Part shown: positions 51,258 to 58,865 of the stretch, piece after piece
Numbering within the stretch: the first letter of the stretch is position 1
How the letters are laid out: every line of letters begins with the position of its first letter
NCBI RefSeq assembly: GCF_014337215.1
Contig: NZ_CP060635.1
Span: 2,307,501-2,371,500 of the forward strand
Direction of reading: 5' to 3'
From: Wansuia hejianensis
Lineage (GTDB): Bacteria; Bacillota; Clostridia; Lachnospirales; Lachnospiraceae
Length of the DNA: 64,000 nt
The notes under the pieces: generated by a model
Told to the model about the DNA's origin: nothing
What the model saw: the letters and a program-made list of their open reading frames with translations, nothing else
Database searches by the model: none
Made by a program: the position numbers and the translations under genes

Positions 51258-52757
51258 TCAGACGATTGCACTGATGATCGTGGATTCTGTAAGCCCTGCG
51301 GAACGTTCAAATTCTTTGCTGAGCTTTCCATCTTTCATCGTGATAATCCTGTCTGCCATTCCGATCAGTTCCATCATTTCCTCAGAAACCATCAGAATAG
51401 CGATGCCTTCATTTTTCAGCCTGTTCATGAGCTTATAGATTTTTTCCTTGACGCCCACATCAATTCCTCTTGTGGGACAATCCATAATAAACAGCCGGGA
51501 ATCATTTGCCATCCATTTGGCGATTACGACTTTCTGCTTATTTCCTCCGCTGAGATCACGCACCTGCTGTTCAATATCCCGCATCTTAACCTCTATGTTT
51601 GCGGCTTCTTTATCTGCCATTTTCCTTTCAGACGATGGGGTGATGATAAATCCCTTTTTTAACTTATCCAGCGCCGCGGTGACAATATTATCCTTGATGC
51701 TCGTCGCCTGGAAAAGGGATTCTTTATCTCTGTCCTTGGGGATATAGGCGATCTTATTTTTAACAGAAACTGTCGTATTCTTAAGCTGCACTCCGTTTTT
51801 CTTGAGAATCACGCTTCCGGAGCTGGGTTTTAAAGCGCCGTAAACCGTCTTCAGCAGCTCGTGCATTCCGCATTCGCTGAGGCCTCCGATGCCGAGAATC
51901 TCACCCTTATGAAGTTCAAAACTGATATCCTCGAAGATGCCGCTGACACTCAGGTTTCTTACTTCTAAGACTACTTCCTCGTCGTAGCTACACTCATAGT
52001 CGGCTCTGTAATAGGAGCCGTCGATTTCTCTGCCGATCATATTCTGCCGGATATTGTGAGGTTCTATATCCCCGCCGGTAAGAGTGTTGATATAAATGCC
52101 GTCACGCATCACGACCACTTCGTCACAAAGGTGTTTCACCTCGTCAAGATCATGAGAAATGATCAGCACCGCCGTTCCTTTTGCCTTTTGTTCGGCGATA
52201 ATTTCATAAATCCTGTCCCTGCCCTTCTGAGAGAGGGCGGTTGTCGTCTCATCTATGATCAGGATCTCCGGCTGATGGCTGAGCGCCCGTGCCGTCTCGA
52301 TCATCTTTCGCTCCTCAAAAGAATAATCATCCACCATCTTTGTCGGAATTACATTTTCCAGCCCATTTTCCTTCAGGATCTCAGCACTTCTTGCATTGAT
52401 CTTTTTGATATTCACAATGCCCTTTTTACCGAGAGATTCCTCTTCACCCAAAAACATGTTTTCCGCAACCGTCATTCCGTCGATTGTTCCCTGCTCCTGC
52501 GTCAGGTACTGGATTCCCTGCTTCCGGGCATCAAGCACGGATTTAGGGCTGTACGGCTGACCCTTGTAGGTCATCGTTCCCTTCGTCGGCGGATAAACCC
52601 CGGAAATCATACTTGAAATCGTTGATTTGCCTGAACCGTTCTCGCCCACCAGGCCCGTCACAACTCCCCGTTTCAGTTCCAGAGTCATATCAGTCACTGC
52701 CTTTGTGGGGCCAAAATCTTTATACATATGTTCAGCTTTTAATACTACTTCCTTCAA
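51258..52757 (-). CDS. Sugar ABC transporter dual ATP-binding protein (RbsA/MglA type)
   Basis: 499 aa with two ATPase domains. The first has Walker A GENGSGKST, degenerate signature YSFEERKMIETARAL and Walker B ILIIDETTTALS; the second has a degenerate Walker A (GIGGLSECGMHELL), signature LSGGNKQKVVIAKWM and LFIMDCPTRGIDVG. This asymmetry is standard for RbsA-like proteins. The start is TTG at 52757, with GGGAGGAG upstream. It begins 30 bp after the VOC gene stop, indicating one operon. Confidence 0.92.
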   Translation of the reverse strand: MKEVVLKAEHMYKDFGPTKAVTDMTLELKRGVVTGLVGENGSGKSTISSMISGVYPPTKGTMTYKGQPYSPKSVLDARKQGIQYLTQEQGTIDGMTVAENMFLGEEESLGKKGIVNIKKINARSAEILKENGLENVIPTKMVDDYSFEERKMIETARALSHQPEILIIDETTTALSQKGRDRIYEIIAEQKAKGTAVLIISHDLDEVKHLCDEVVVMRDGIYINTLTGGDIEPHNIRQNMIGREIDGSYYRADYECSYDEEVVLEVRNLSVSGIFEDISFELHKGEILGIGGLSECGMHELLKTVYGALKPSSGSVILKKNGVQLKNTTVSVKNKIAYIPKDRDKESLFQATSIKDNIVTAALDKLKKGFIITPSSERKMADKEAANIEVKMRDIEQQVRDLSGGNKQKVVIAKWMANDSRLFIMDCPTRGIDVGVKEKIYKLMNRLKNEGIAILMVSEEMMELIGMADRIITMKDGKLSKEFERSAGLTESTIISAIV

Positions 52758-52787
52758 TCTCTTCTCCTCCCTATATTTACGGAGTAA

Positions 52788-53465
52788 TTATTGAGCTCCT
52801 GTGTTGATCACGCCTTGAATACAGTAATCCGGAACACTGTCCGGAAGCTCCCAGAGACAGTAAAGGTTGCCCTCGGAATCCTCAATCACCGAATATGTAT
52901 CGCCAAGCAGTTCAAACTTTCCTTTCACCTGCTTTCCGCCGCATTTCACAGCTTTTCTGACTGTTTCATCAATATCTTTGACTTCCACGATAAAGCACGG
53001 CTGATCGCCCCACTCCTCGCTGACCGGCACGAGAAAGCCGTATCCGAAGGAACAGACTCTCGGCTCCCAGTCGGCAGTTCCGGGACCGGTTGCACAGTAC
53101 ATGACCGGATTTTCAGGATCGGTACCTTCTACATCGATGATATCCCAGCCAAAAAGATCCTCATAAAAGGAACGCATCTCTTCCGCCTGGCCTTTGTGAT
53201 ACCGCATAATCCATCTCCTCACCCGGCCGTCTCCCTTCTGAGGAATAAAATCTTTGGCCGGATGGAAGGAAAGGTCAAAGGGGTCTCTGTCGGGATCTAC
53301 CACGGGCGGATCCACATGGATTCTTCTCTTGTCGATACTTCCGCACCACGGCTCCTCCAAGAACTGTGAACGGGGAGCGCCGCATCCGGGGCATGCCTTC
53401 GGAACCTCTGTTTCTTCAAACGCGATGGGAAATCCACACGCAAAACATGTATATATTTTTTTCAT
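52788..53465 (-). CDS. Rubredoxin-like zinc/iron ribbon fused to one VOC domain
   Basis: The start at 53465 (MKKIYTCFACGFPIAFEE) has AAGGAG seven bases upstream; 225 aa. Residues 1-35 form a short rubredoxin-type knuckle, CFACG and CPGCGAPRSQF; then the linker EEPWCGSIDKRRIHVDPP and one VOC (glyoxalase/dioxygenase-like) domain (about 70-215) with FYEDLFGWDII, YCATGPGTADWEPRV and IEDSEGNLYCLWELP. It matches the N-terminal half of the 385-aa protein at 54101. The enzyme activity is unknown; VOC proteins include lyases, isomerases, dioxygenases and drug-binding proteins. Confidence 0.8.
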   Translation of the reverse strand: MKKIYTCFACGFPIAFEETEVPKACPGCGAPRSQFLEEPWCGSIDKRRIHVDPPVVDPDRDPFDLSFHPAKDFIPQKGDGRVRRWIMRYHKGQAEEMRSFYEDLFGWDIIDVEGTDPENPVMYCATGPGTADWEPRVCSFGYGFLVPVSEEWGDQPCFIVEVKDIDETVRKAVKCGGKQVKGKFELLGDTYSVIEDSEGNLYCLWELPDSVPDYCIQGVINTGAQ

Positions 53466-53510
53466 ATTCTTTCTCCTTGCCGTATTCATTTCTATGTACA
53501 GATAACTGCT

Positions 53511-54071
53511 TCAGCCTTCTTCCTCGTCGTATTCCGTTTCAAGCTCGTCCCAGGTTCGGGATGACGGGCATTTCCACAGATAGAGGTAATTTCCTGCCGG
53601 ATCTTCGATCACCGCGTGAGGCTCCCAGCTCTGCTTGCTGTCGTCCAACGGCTTTGCAACCACCGCTTTGGACTTATCCAGTATCAGTTTCCCGCCGTGG
53701 CCGAGAATTTTCTCAATGGTTTCCTCCAGCGGGCGCTCCATGTCTATCTCCATAAACGGCCCGATTTTATTGAGTATTCCGGGCGCCCAGTGTGTGAACA
53801 GATTCATATGCCCCGGCGTAACGCCTTCATAGTCGTACTGCGCAGGTCCTGTGGCGATCAGCATGCCCGGATGGGGATCTCCCGCCGGTTTTCCGCTGGC
53901 TGCCTCAGGCGTCTCGATCATGTCCCATCCGAATACATGGATGCAGAAATTCTGGAAACGTCTCAGTTCCTTATAGGTTACAAACATAAGTCTCGTTCTT
54001 CCGTGCAGACTTTTCGCCGTAAACTTTTTCGGCGCTCTGCCGGTGTTGGGATAAGTGGTCTTTGTTGTCAT
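53511..54071 (-). CDS. Single VOC-domain protein, equivalent to the C-terminal half of its neighbours
   Basis: 186 aa without the ribbon. GRAPKKFTAKSLHGRTRLMFVTYKELRRFQNF, HVFGWDMIETPEAASGKPAGDPHPGMLIATGP, YEGVTPGHMNLFTHWAP, and DPAGNYLYLWKCPSSRTWDELETEY line up with the second VOC domain of the proteins at 54101 and 57360. So this gene and the one at 52788 together look like a split form of those two-domain proteins. Between neighbours by 29 and 45 bp. Confidence 0.8.
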   Translation of the reverse strand: MTTKTTYPNTGRAPKKFTAKSLHGRTRLMFVTYKELRRFQNFCIHVFGWDMIETPEAASGKPAGDPHPGMLIATGPAQYDYEGVTPGHMNLFTHWAPGILNKIGPFMEIDMERPLEETIEKILGHGGKLILDKSKAVVAKPLDDSKQSWEPHAVIEDPAGNYLYLWKCPSSRTWDELETEYDEEEG

Positions 54072-54100
54072 TGCTCAGCCTCCTTCATGTGTTTTATAAG

Positions 54101-55258
54101 TTACTCTCTGTCGTAATCCGTCTCAGGTTCCTCCCAGGTTCTTGACGGAGGGCATTTCCACAGATAAAGCAGATTACCGGCCGGGTCCTCCGCAACAGCC
54201 GTAACAAGCCAGCCCTCGTCGGTGGGCTCTTTCGCAAATGCGGAGCGTTTTTTATCAGTAATGATCTTTCCGCCGTTGTCTGTAATCATTTTCAGTGTTT
54301 CATCCAGCGGCTGATCCATATGTATTTCCATAAACGGTCCGGGCGTAAACAGTTCCTCCGGCGCGTGATGTACAAACATGGTCATATGTCCCGCCACCGC
54401 GCCTTCATAATCAGGCTGGCTTGGCCCTGTTGCGCAGATCAGCATCGGATGGGGATCTCCCGGCTTTACTCCGCTGGCCGCTTCCGGGGCCTCGATCATA
54501 TCCCATTTGAATAAAGTAGTATAAAATCTGATAAAGCGGTCCCTTTCTTTGTAGGACATCACATAGCATCTGGTTCTCCCGTGCAGATCCTTTGCTGTAA
54601 ATTTTTTAGGAGGTCTTCCAGGATTCACGGCCTGCTTTTGTGTTCCTTCTATTTCCCAGAGATAAAAGGGATTGCCCTCTGAGTCCTCGACAGCCGCGCA
54701 GGTTTCTCCCTCTATCTCCATACTGGCTGCAAGCACCCTTCCACCGAGAGCTGGTATTTTTTCAAGGGTCTTTTTAATATTTTTCACCTCGACAACAAAC
54801 GAGGGGGATGAAATTCCTTTTTTCGGAGTGAGGTATCCGTATCCGAAGGAGGGAACCCTCGGCTCCCAGTCAGGCGTTCCAGGGCCAGTGGCGCAATACA
54901 TCAGCGGCTCATTTTTATCAGAGCCTGCCGTACTGACAATATCCCATCCAAATACTTTTTCATAAAACGCTCTCGACACATCCGGATCGTCGTATCTCAT
55001 AATCCAGCGGCGGATTCTTCCCTCTCCCTTTAAGTCGGCAAAATCTTTTGCTATATGATAGGAGTAATCCATCGGATCCCAGTTGTTATCCGCCAGCGGA
55101 GGATCTACATGGATCCTTCTCGTCTCGATACTCCCATTCCACGGCTCAGACAGATACTGATCTTTATTTGCTCCGCAGCTCGGACACCACTGGGGAACCT
55201 CGCTTTCATCCACTGCAAACGGAAAGCCGCATGTAAAACAAGTATAGATTTTCTTCAT
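54101..55258 (-). CDS. Rubredoxin-like ribbon plus two VOC domains
   Basis: 385 aa: knuckle CFTCG/CPSCGANKDQY (1-35), VOC domain 1 (about 70-215: FYEKVFGWDIV, YCATGPGTPDWEPRV, VEDSEGNPFYLWEI), linker PGRPPKKFTAKDLHGRTR, and VOC domain 2 (about 225-375: RFYTTLFKWDMIEAPEAASG, ICATGPSQPDYEG, AEDPAGNLLYLWKCPPSRTWEEPETDY). Ordinary VOC metal His residues at the start of the first strand are not obvious. First gene of a nine-gene run, behind the promoter at 55300. Function unknown. Confidence 0.82.
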   Translation of the reverse strand: MKKIYTCFTCGFPFAVDESEVPQWCPSCGANKDQYLSEPWNGSIETRRIHVDPPLADNNWDPMDYSYHIAKDFADLKGEGRIRRWIMRYDDPDVSRAFYEKVFGWDIVSTAGSDKNEPLMYCATGPGTPDWEPRVPSFGYGYLTPKKGISSPSFVVEVKNIKKTLEKIPALGGRVLAASMEIEGETCAAVEDSEGNPFYLWEIEGTQKQAVNPGRPPKKFTAKDLHGRTRCYVMSYKERDRFIRFYTTLFKWDMIEAPEAASGVKPGDPHPMLICATGPSQPDYEGAVAGHMTMFVHHAPEELFTPGPFMEIHMDQPLDETLKMITDNGGKIITDKKRSAFAKEPTDEGWLVTAVAEDPAGNLLYLWKCPPSRTWEEPETDYDRE

Positions 55259-55299
55259 TTTTTAAACTCCCTTTATGCATTTTGTTTATGTTTTTTATA

Positions 55300-55328
55300 A
55301 TAATATAAATTTATATGTGCATTTTCAA
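55300..55328 (-). promoter_or_regulatory. Promoter of the VOC-transporter-glycosidase operon
   Basis: -35 TTGAAA (55328-55323), 17-bp spacer, -10 TATTAT (55305-55300), in an AT-rich spacer 40-70 bp ahead of the first VOC gene. No other clear promoter was seen between this point and 45567. Confidence 0.65.
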
Positions 55329-55389
55329 TATACAATATCCGGGACTTCTCTGATAAATGTGACATTTTTTTCATTTCGTCACTTGTGTG

Positions 55390-56232
55390 TTACACTTTAC
55401 GGACCTGCACATAACACTGTACCAGGTAATTATCTCTGTTCTGGTCGATCATCTGATTCATCAGGTCCTCTTCAAAGGCTATCCCACACGGTTCATACCC
55501 GTTTTCAACCGCATATTGCACCAGTGCCCTGTACACTGAAGGAATGTCGGTTCCGCTGCTATGCCTGATGGCTGTCACATAAATCCCCTTGGGCCTGATG
55601 AATATATTTCCATCCGTATCTCTGTCTGACGAGTTCTCATCAAACATTTTGAATGCTCCGTAGGTTTTCTCGAAGCTGCCGTCCCTGACGTGTTTGGGCA
55701 TTACAAATTCGCTGACACGCAAGCTTTCGTTATATCCGTTATCTCTGCAATGAGTGATCCATTTTCTGGCGTTTTTCAGTGCTCTATAGTTTGCCGCCAG
55801 CCTGTCATGAAATGTATAGGCGTAATAGGGCGCATCCTCGTGAAAGGTCACAAACTCGAACTCATCGCATTTCGCGCTGAGCGCCGCTTCACTTTCCTCC
55901 AGAGACCTTTTAATCAGATTCTCGGTCCGTTCAATCACCTTCTTTTGTTCTTCAAGCTTCGCAAGCCTGCTTTTCAGCATCTCCACACATCTGCCGGGAT
56001 TGCGCTCCTTCAGATATTCCTTGATTTCCTCCAGTGGAATCTGCATCACCCGCATCGCATAAATAGCTTCAAAAATGTAAATCTGAGACAACTCGTAATA
56101 AAAGTATCCGTTCTCGCCGATCAACGCTGGCTGCAGCACTCCCACCCTGGCGTAATACTGCAGGGTAGATTTTTTTGTTCCGCACATTTCAGCAAATTCG
56201 CCGATTTTATAATATCTTTTTTCATGTTTCAT
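55390..56232 (-). CDS. MerR-family transcriptional regulator with GyrI-like effector domain
   Basis: 280 aa. The N-terminal MerR domain RYYKIGEFAEMCGTKKSTLQYYARVGVLQPALIGENGYFYYELSQIYIFEAIYAMRVMQIPLEEIKEYL (summarised) is followed by a coiled coil (about 85-120) and a C-terminal domain like that of BmrR, which binds small hydrophobic ligands. Overlaps the gene before it by 4 bp (ATGA). It is the natural candidate to control the VOC genes on both sides; MerR proteins act at promoters with 19-20 bp spacers, one of which lies at 57114. Confidence 0.88.
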   Translation of the reverse strand: MKHEKRYYKIGEFAEMCGTKKSTLQYYARVGVLQPALIGENGYFYYELSQIYIFEAIYAMRVMQIPLEEIKEYLKERNPGRCVEMLKSRLAKLEEQKKVIERTENLIKRSLEESEAALSAKCDEFEFVTFHEDAPYYAYTFHDRLAANYRALKNARKWITHCRDNGYNESLRVSEFVMPKHVRDGSFEKTYGAFKMFDENSSDRDTDGNIFIRPKGIYVTAIRHSSGTDIPSVYRALVQYAVENGYEPCGIAFEEDLMNQMIDQNRDNYLVQCYVQVRKV

Positions 56233-56597
56233 TCTTCCTCCGCCATCCTGCTCATCGCTTCGAGCTCTTTCCTTAGTTTTCCGACATCGGCCGGATCGTC
56301 TATCAGATACAATTCTTCTCTTTCCCAGTTGTAATAATTGTGGCGCTCAATTTCCAGCTTTTGCCCGGTCTCATCCTCCGCCCATTCCTCAAACAGCCTT
56401 CCAAATTGTTCAAAATCCTCATAGACTCTTTCATGCACGCGGGTCTGGGAATTTTCCCCGCCGCTGTAATAGCGGTATCTTTTGGGCATCGGATGTCCCA
56501 GCCTGGCCTCCTCCTCATCTGTGATATGCTCCAGTTCCAGTTCCTTCATCCACATTTCAAAAGGGATGTTTTGTATCTGTCTGTATACGATTCTCAT
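56229..56597 (-). CDS. Small conserved protein of unknown function, paralogue 2
   Basis: The start at 56597 (MRIVYRQIQNIPFEMW) has GAGGAG eight to nine bases upstream; 122 aa. Shares with its neighbour at 56616 the layout FRQIQ, LEHITDEEEARLGHPMP, a T/SxTRVHERVYEDFEQFGRLFEEWAEDE core, and E-LYLIDDP. The RVHERVYxxFxxFxxLxExW pattern suggests a dimeric ferredoxin-like (NIPSNAP-type) fold, but this is only a suspicion. Co-translated with the MerR gene (4-bp overlap). Confidence 0.65.
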   Translation of the reverse strand: MRIVYRQIQNIPFEMWMKELELEHITDEEEARLGHPMPKRYRYYSGGENSQTRVHERVYEDFEQFGRLFEEWAEDETGQKLEIERHNYYNWEREELYLIDDPADVGKLRKELEAMSRMAEEE

Positions 56598-56615
56598 ATT
56601 CATCACTCCTCACTG

Positions 56616-57041
56616 TCAGCCAGTGTAATTCTCCTGCTTCTCCGGCATTTTGTAATTTGGGTTTACGGTATATTTGGGCTGGTAATCCTGTACGGCGGCC
56701 ATCTGCAGCCAGGGAATCACAGGCCTTGACGGATCATCGATATAGAGTATCTCCTGCTTCTGCCAGCGATACACGAGCTCCCATTCCCTGGCGATTCTCT
56801 GGCATTCTTCATCCCTGAGCCATTTTTCATGCAGGCTCGTGAATTCAGCGATGGAATCATATTCCCGCTCATGCACCCGTACGGTGGACTTCAGGCTGCC
56901 TGTAAAAGGCGTTAGCCTCACGGGGAGCGGTATGCCAAGCCGTAACGCTGCCAAATCACTTCTGTGTTCAAGCTCCTTTTGCAGTTCCCGGTTTTCAGGC
57001 GGAACCTCTTGAATCTGACGAAACAAAACTCCGATTTTCAT
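56616..57041 (-). CDS. Small conserved protein of unknown function, paralogue 1
   Basis: 141 aa. MKIGVLFRQIQEVPPENRELQ, STVRVHEREYDSIAEFTSLHEKWLRDEECQR, EILYIDDPSRPVIPWLQ. Clearly related to the product at 56229 and longer by a C-terminal tail. First gene of the set paralogue 1, paralogue 2, merR. Two unequal copies side by side could make a heterodimer. No known family assigned. Confidence 0.65.
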   Translation of the reverse strand: MKIGVLFRQIQEVPPENRELQKELEHRSDLAALRLGIPLPVRLTPFTGSLKSTVRVHEREYDSIAEFTSLHEKWLRDEECQRIAREWELVYRWQKQEILYIDDPSRPVIPWLQMAAVQDYQPKYTVNPNYKMPEKQENYTG

Positions 57042-57113
57042 ATACGTTTCATCCTGCCTTTCACATATTTAGCCGCACTTGCTGCAGCCAAGTGTATTGT
57101 GTTTTCTGTTTTT

Positions 57114-57144
57114 AATTTAAATCGTTGTGTTACTTAACGGTCAA
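57114..57144 (-). promoter_or_regulatory. Putative MerR-type promoter with 19-bp spacer
   Basis: Minus strand -35 TTGACC (57144-57139), 19-bp spacer, -10 TAAATT (57119-57114). Within the spacer CGTT and AACG form a dyad with a 9-bp centre, as expected for MerR regulators that untwist long-spacer promoters. The word TGTGTTACTT here (57127-57135 region) recurs in the plus orientation at about 57292, closer to the divergent VOC gene. The rest of 57042-57359 is AT-rich with no ORF. Confidence 0.45.
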
Positions 57145-57359
57145 TTATACATTTTATACAAATTTTATTTCATAATATTTCCTGGATTTTGTCCGTTTTG
57201 ACAAGACTTTATTAATAATGAGACAGTTTTTATTTTTTGTAATTTTTATATTACATGAGGAGTTTTTTCTCCCTTGCACTCGTTATTTTGTCTGTGTTAC
57301 TTTCATAAAAACATCACTTATTTAGTAATGTTAACCAACAAGCTAAAGGAGGCACAACA

Positions 57360-58583
57360 ATGAAAAAAATCTATACTTGTTTTACCTGCGGATTTCCGTT
57401 TGCTGTCGATGAAAAAGATGTTCCCGCGGAATGTCCCGCCTGCGGTTCTCCAAAATCACAGTACCTGGAAGAGCCCTGGAACGGCAGTATTGAAGCCCGC
57501 AGAATTCATGTGGACTTCCCTGTCCCCGATCCTGACTGGGATCCTATGGATATCCGCTTCCATCATCCCAAGCACTTTAAACCACAAAGCATGCAGGGCA
57601 GAATCCGCCGCTTTGTCCTTCCCTATGACGACGCTGAAAAGACACGTAAATTCTATGCCGAAGCGATGGACTGGGATATCATCAATGTGGAAAACACCGA
57701 TCCCGCCAATCCGCTCATGTACTGCGCGACAGGCCCCGGAAATGCCAACTGGGAACCCAGCGTTCCTTCTTTCGGATACGGTTTTCTGAAGTCAAAGGCC
57801 AGCGGGCACGCAGTACAGCAAGCCAGCTTTGTTGTTGAAATTGACAATATGGAGGAGACTCTTGAAAATGTTGTCAAATATGGCGGAGAAGTGCTTTCAG
57901 AGAAATATGAAGCGGCCGGAAATACATATGTTATGATCAAAGACAGCGAAGGTAATATCCTCTATCTCTGGGAAACTCCCGCAGATATGGACTGGTCGCT
58001 TCCTGAGGCTCTTTACCTTTCCAAACGTCCTGAAAAAATCGAGCCCTATGTTTCCACAGCCCTTGCCGACCCGAACAGGTATCCTGGAAGAGCGCCAAAA
58101 AAATACCCAAAAAAGGATCTTCATGGCCGCCTTCGTTTTATCACCTATTCCTATCTCGACTATGAGCGCTGGCACAAATTCGTCGTAAACGTATTCGGAT
58201 GGGATATGTTTGAGCTGCCGGAAGCTGCCGGAGGCCAGCCCAAGGGAAGCGCCAGCCCGACACTCCTGATTGCAACCGGTCCGAGCTACGAAACCTACGA
58301 GGGCGCCACGCCCGGACATATGAACGCTATGTGCCACAAAGCAGACGGCGAGCTGGAACCCATCGTTTGCATGCTGGAAATTGATATGTGGAAGCCCCTC
58401 GAAGACACGCTGAAAATGATGGAGTCAAAAGGCGCCGTGTTAGTTGACGGAATTCCTGAAGAAACCGAAGGCTGGACATCCTCCGCTTATGTCAATGATC
58501 CCTCAGGAAACAGGCTGTATCTGTGGAAATGCCCCACTTCCCGCACATGGGAGGAACCCGAAGCAGCATATGACCAGGAATAA
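57360..58583 (+). CDS. Rubredoxin-like ribbon plus two VOC domains, divergent copy
   Basis: 407 aa, the longest of the four relatives. Knuckle CFTCG/CPACGSPKSQY, VOC 1 (FYAEAMDWDIINVENTD, YCATGPGNANWEPSVPSFGYGF, IKDSEGNILYLWETP), a 30-residue linker with PGRAPKKYPKKDLHGRLRF, and VOC 2 (FVVNVFGWDMFELPEAAGGQ, IATGPSYETYEG, VNDPSGNRLYLWKCPTSRTWEEPEAAY). AAAGGAGG before the ATG. Transcribed away from the MerR set; the shared intergenic region suggests joint control. Confidence 0.82.
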   Translation: MKKIYTCFTCGFPFAVDEKDVPAECPACGSPKSQYLEEPWNGSIEARRIHVDFPVPDPDWDPMDIRFHHPKHFKPQSMQGRIRRFVLPYDDAEKTRKFYAEAMDWDIINVENTDPANPLMYCATGPGNANWEPSVPSFGYGFLKSKASGHAVQQASFVVEIDNMEETLENVVKYGGEVLSEKYEAAGNTYVMIKDSEGNILYLWETPADMDWSLPEALYLSKRPEKIEPYVSTALADPNRYPGRAPKKYPKKDLHGRLRFITYSYLDYERWHKFVVNVFGWDMFELPEAAGGQPKGSASPTLLIATGPSYETYEGATPGHMNAMCHKADGELEPIVCMLEIDMWKPLEDTLKMMESKGAVLVDGIPEETEGWTSSAYVNDPSGNRLYLWKCPTSRTWEEPEAAYDQE

Positions 58584-58600
58584 AAATCTAAGCTTTAAAA

Positions 58601-58659
58601 CTTAAGTTAAAAAGAGGAGGCAATCGGATCATTCCGATATTAGCCTCCTAAAACTTAAG
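58601..58659. terminator. Nested hairpin after the plus-strand VOC gene
   Basis: Three layers: CTTAAGTT (58601-58608) with AACTTAAG (58652-58659), AGGAGGC (58615-58621) with GCCTCCT (58643-58649), and ATCGGA with TCCGAT at the tip. A T-run (CTTTTTAA) follows only on the minus strand, so it may terminate alr transcription as well as stall the plus-strand message. Confidence 0.55.
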
Positions 58660-58727
58660 AAAGAGACAGCCCTGTGAAATTCTAGCTTTTTCAAAGCATT
58701 GAATCTCCACCGGTCTGTCTCTTTCTT
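58657..58727 (+). terminator. Second hairpin, 13-bp perfect stem with large loop
   Basis: AAGAAAGAGACAG (58657-58669) pairs with CTGTCTCTTTCTT (58715-58727) around a 45-nt loop, then TCAACG. It partly overlaps the previous structure. Could be a plus-strand terminator or the footprint of a small inserted palindrome. Confidence 0.45.
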
Positions 58728-58754
58728 TCAACGATTCTATTACCCAACTGCCTT

Positions 58755-58865
58755 TTAATCTGCCGCGAAAGGCCCATTACCCAGCGCAGCGCACATTGAC
58801 AGGAGTCTTACGGTTTCATTATATCCCAGGATTCCGGTATCCAGGGCCAGATGATATCCTGCCGC
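58755..58865 (-). pseudogene. C-terminal remnant resembling a cytidylate kinase-like gene
   Basis: Directly after the alr stop and in the same frame, 36 codons read AAGYHLALDTGILGYNETV and then RLLSMCAALGNGPFAAD before a stop at 58755-58757. YHLALDTGxLGxxETV is like the end of the cytidylate-kinase-like proteins common in Clostridia (GYHLxLxSxxLG). No start and no upstream part are present, so I read it as a deletion remnant joined to alr. It is too short for certainty. Confidence 0.5.
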
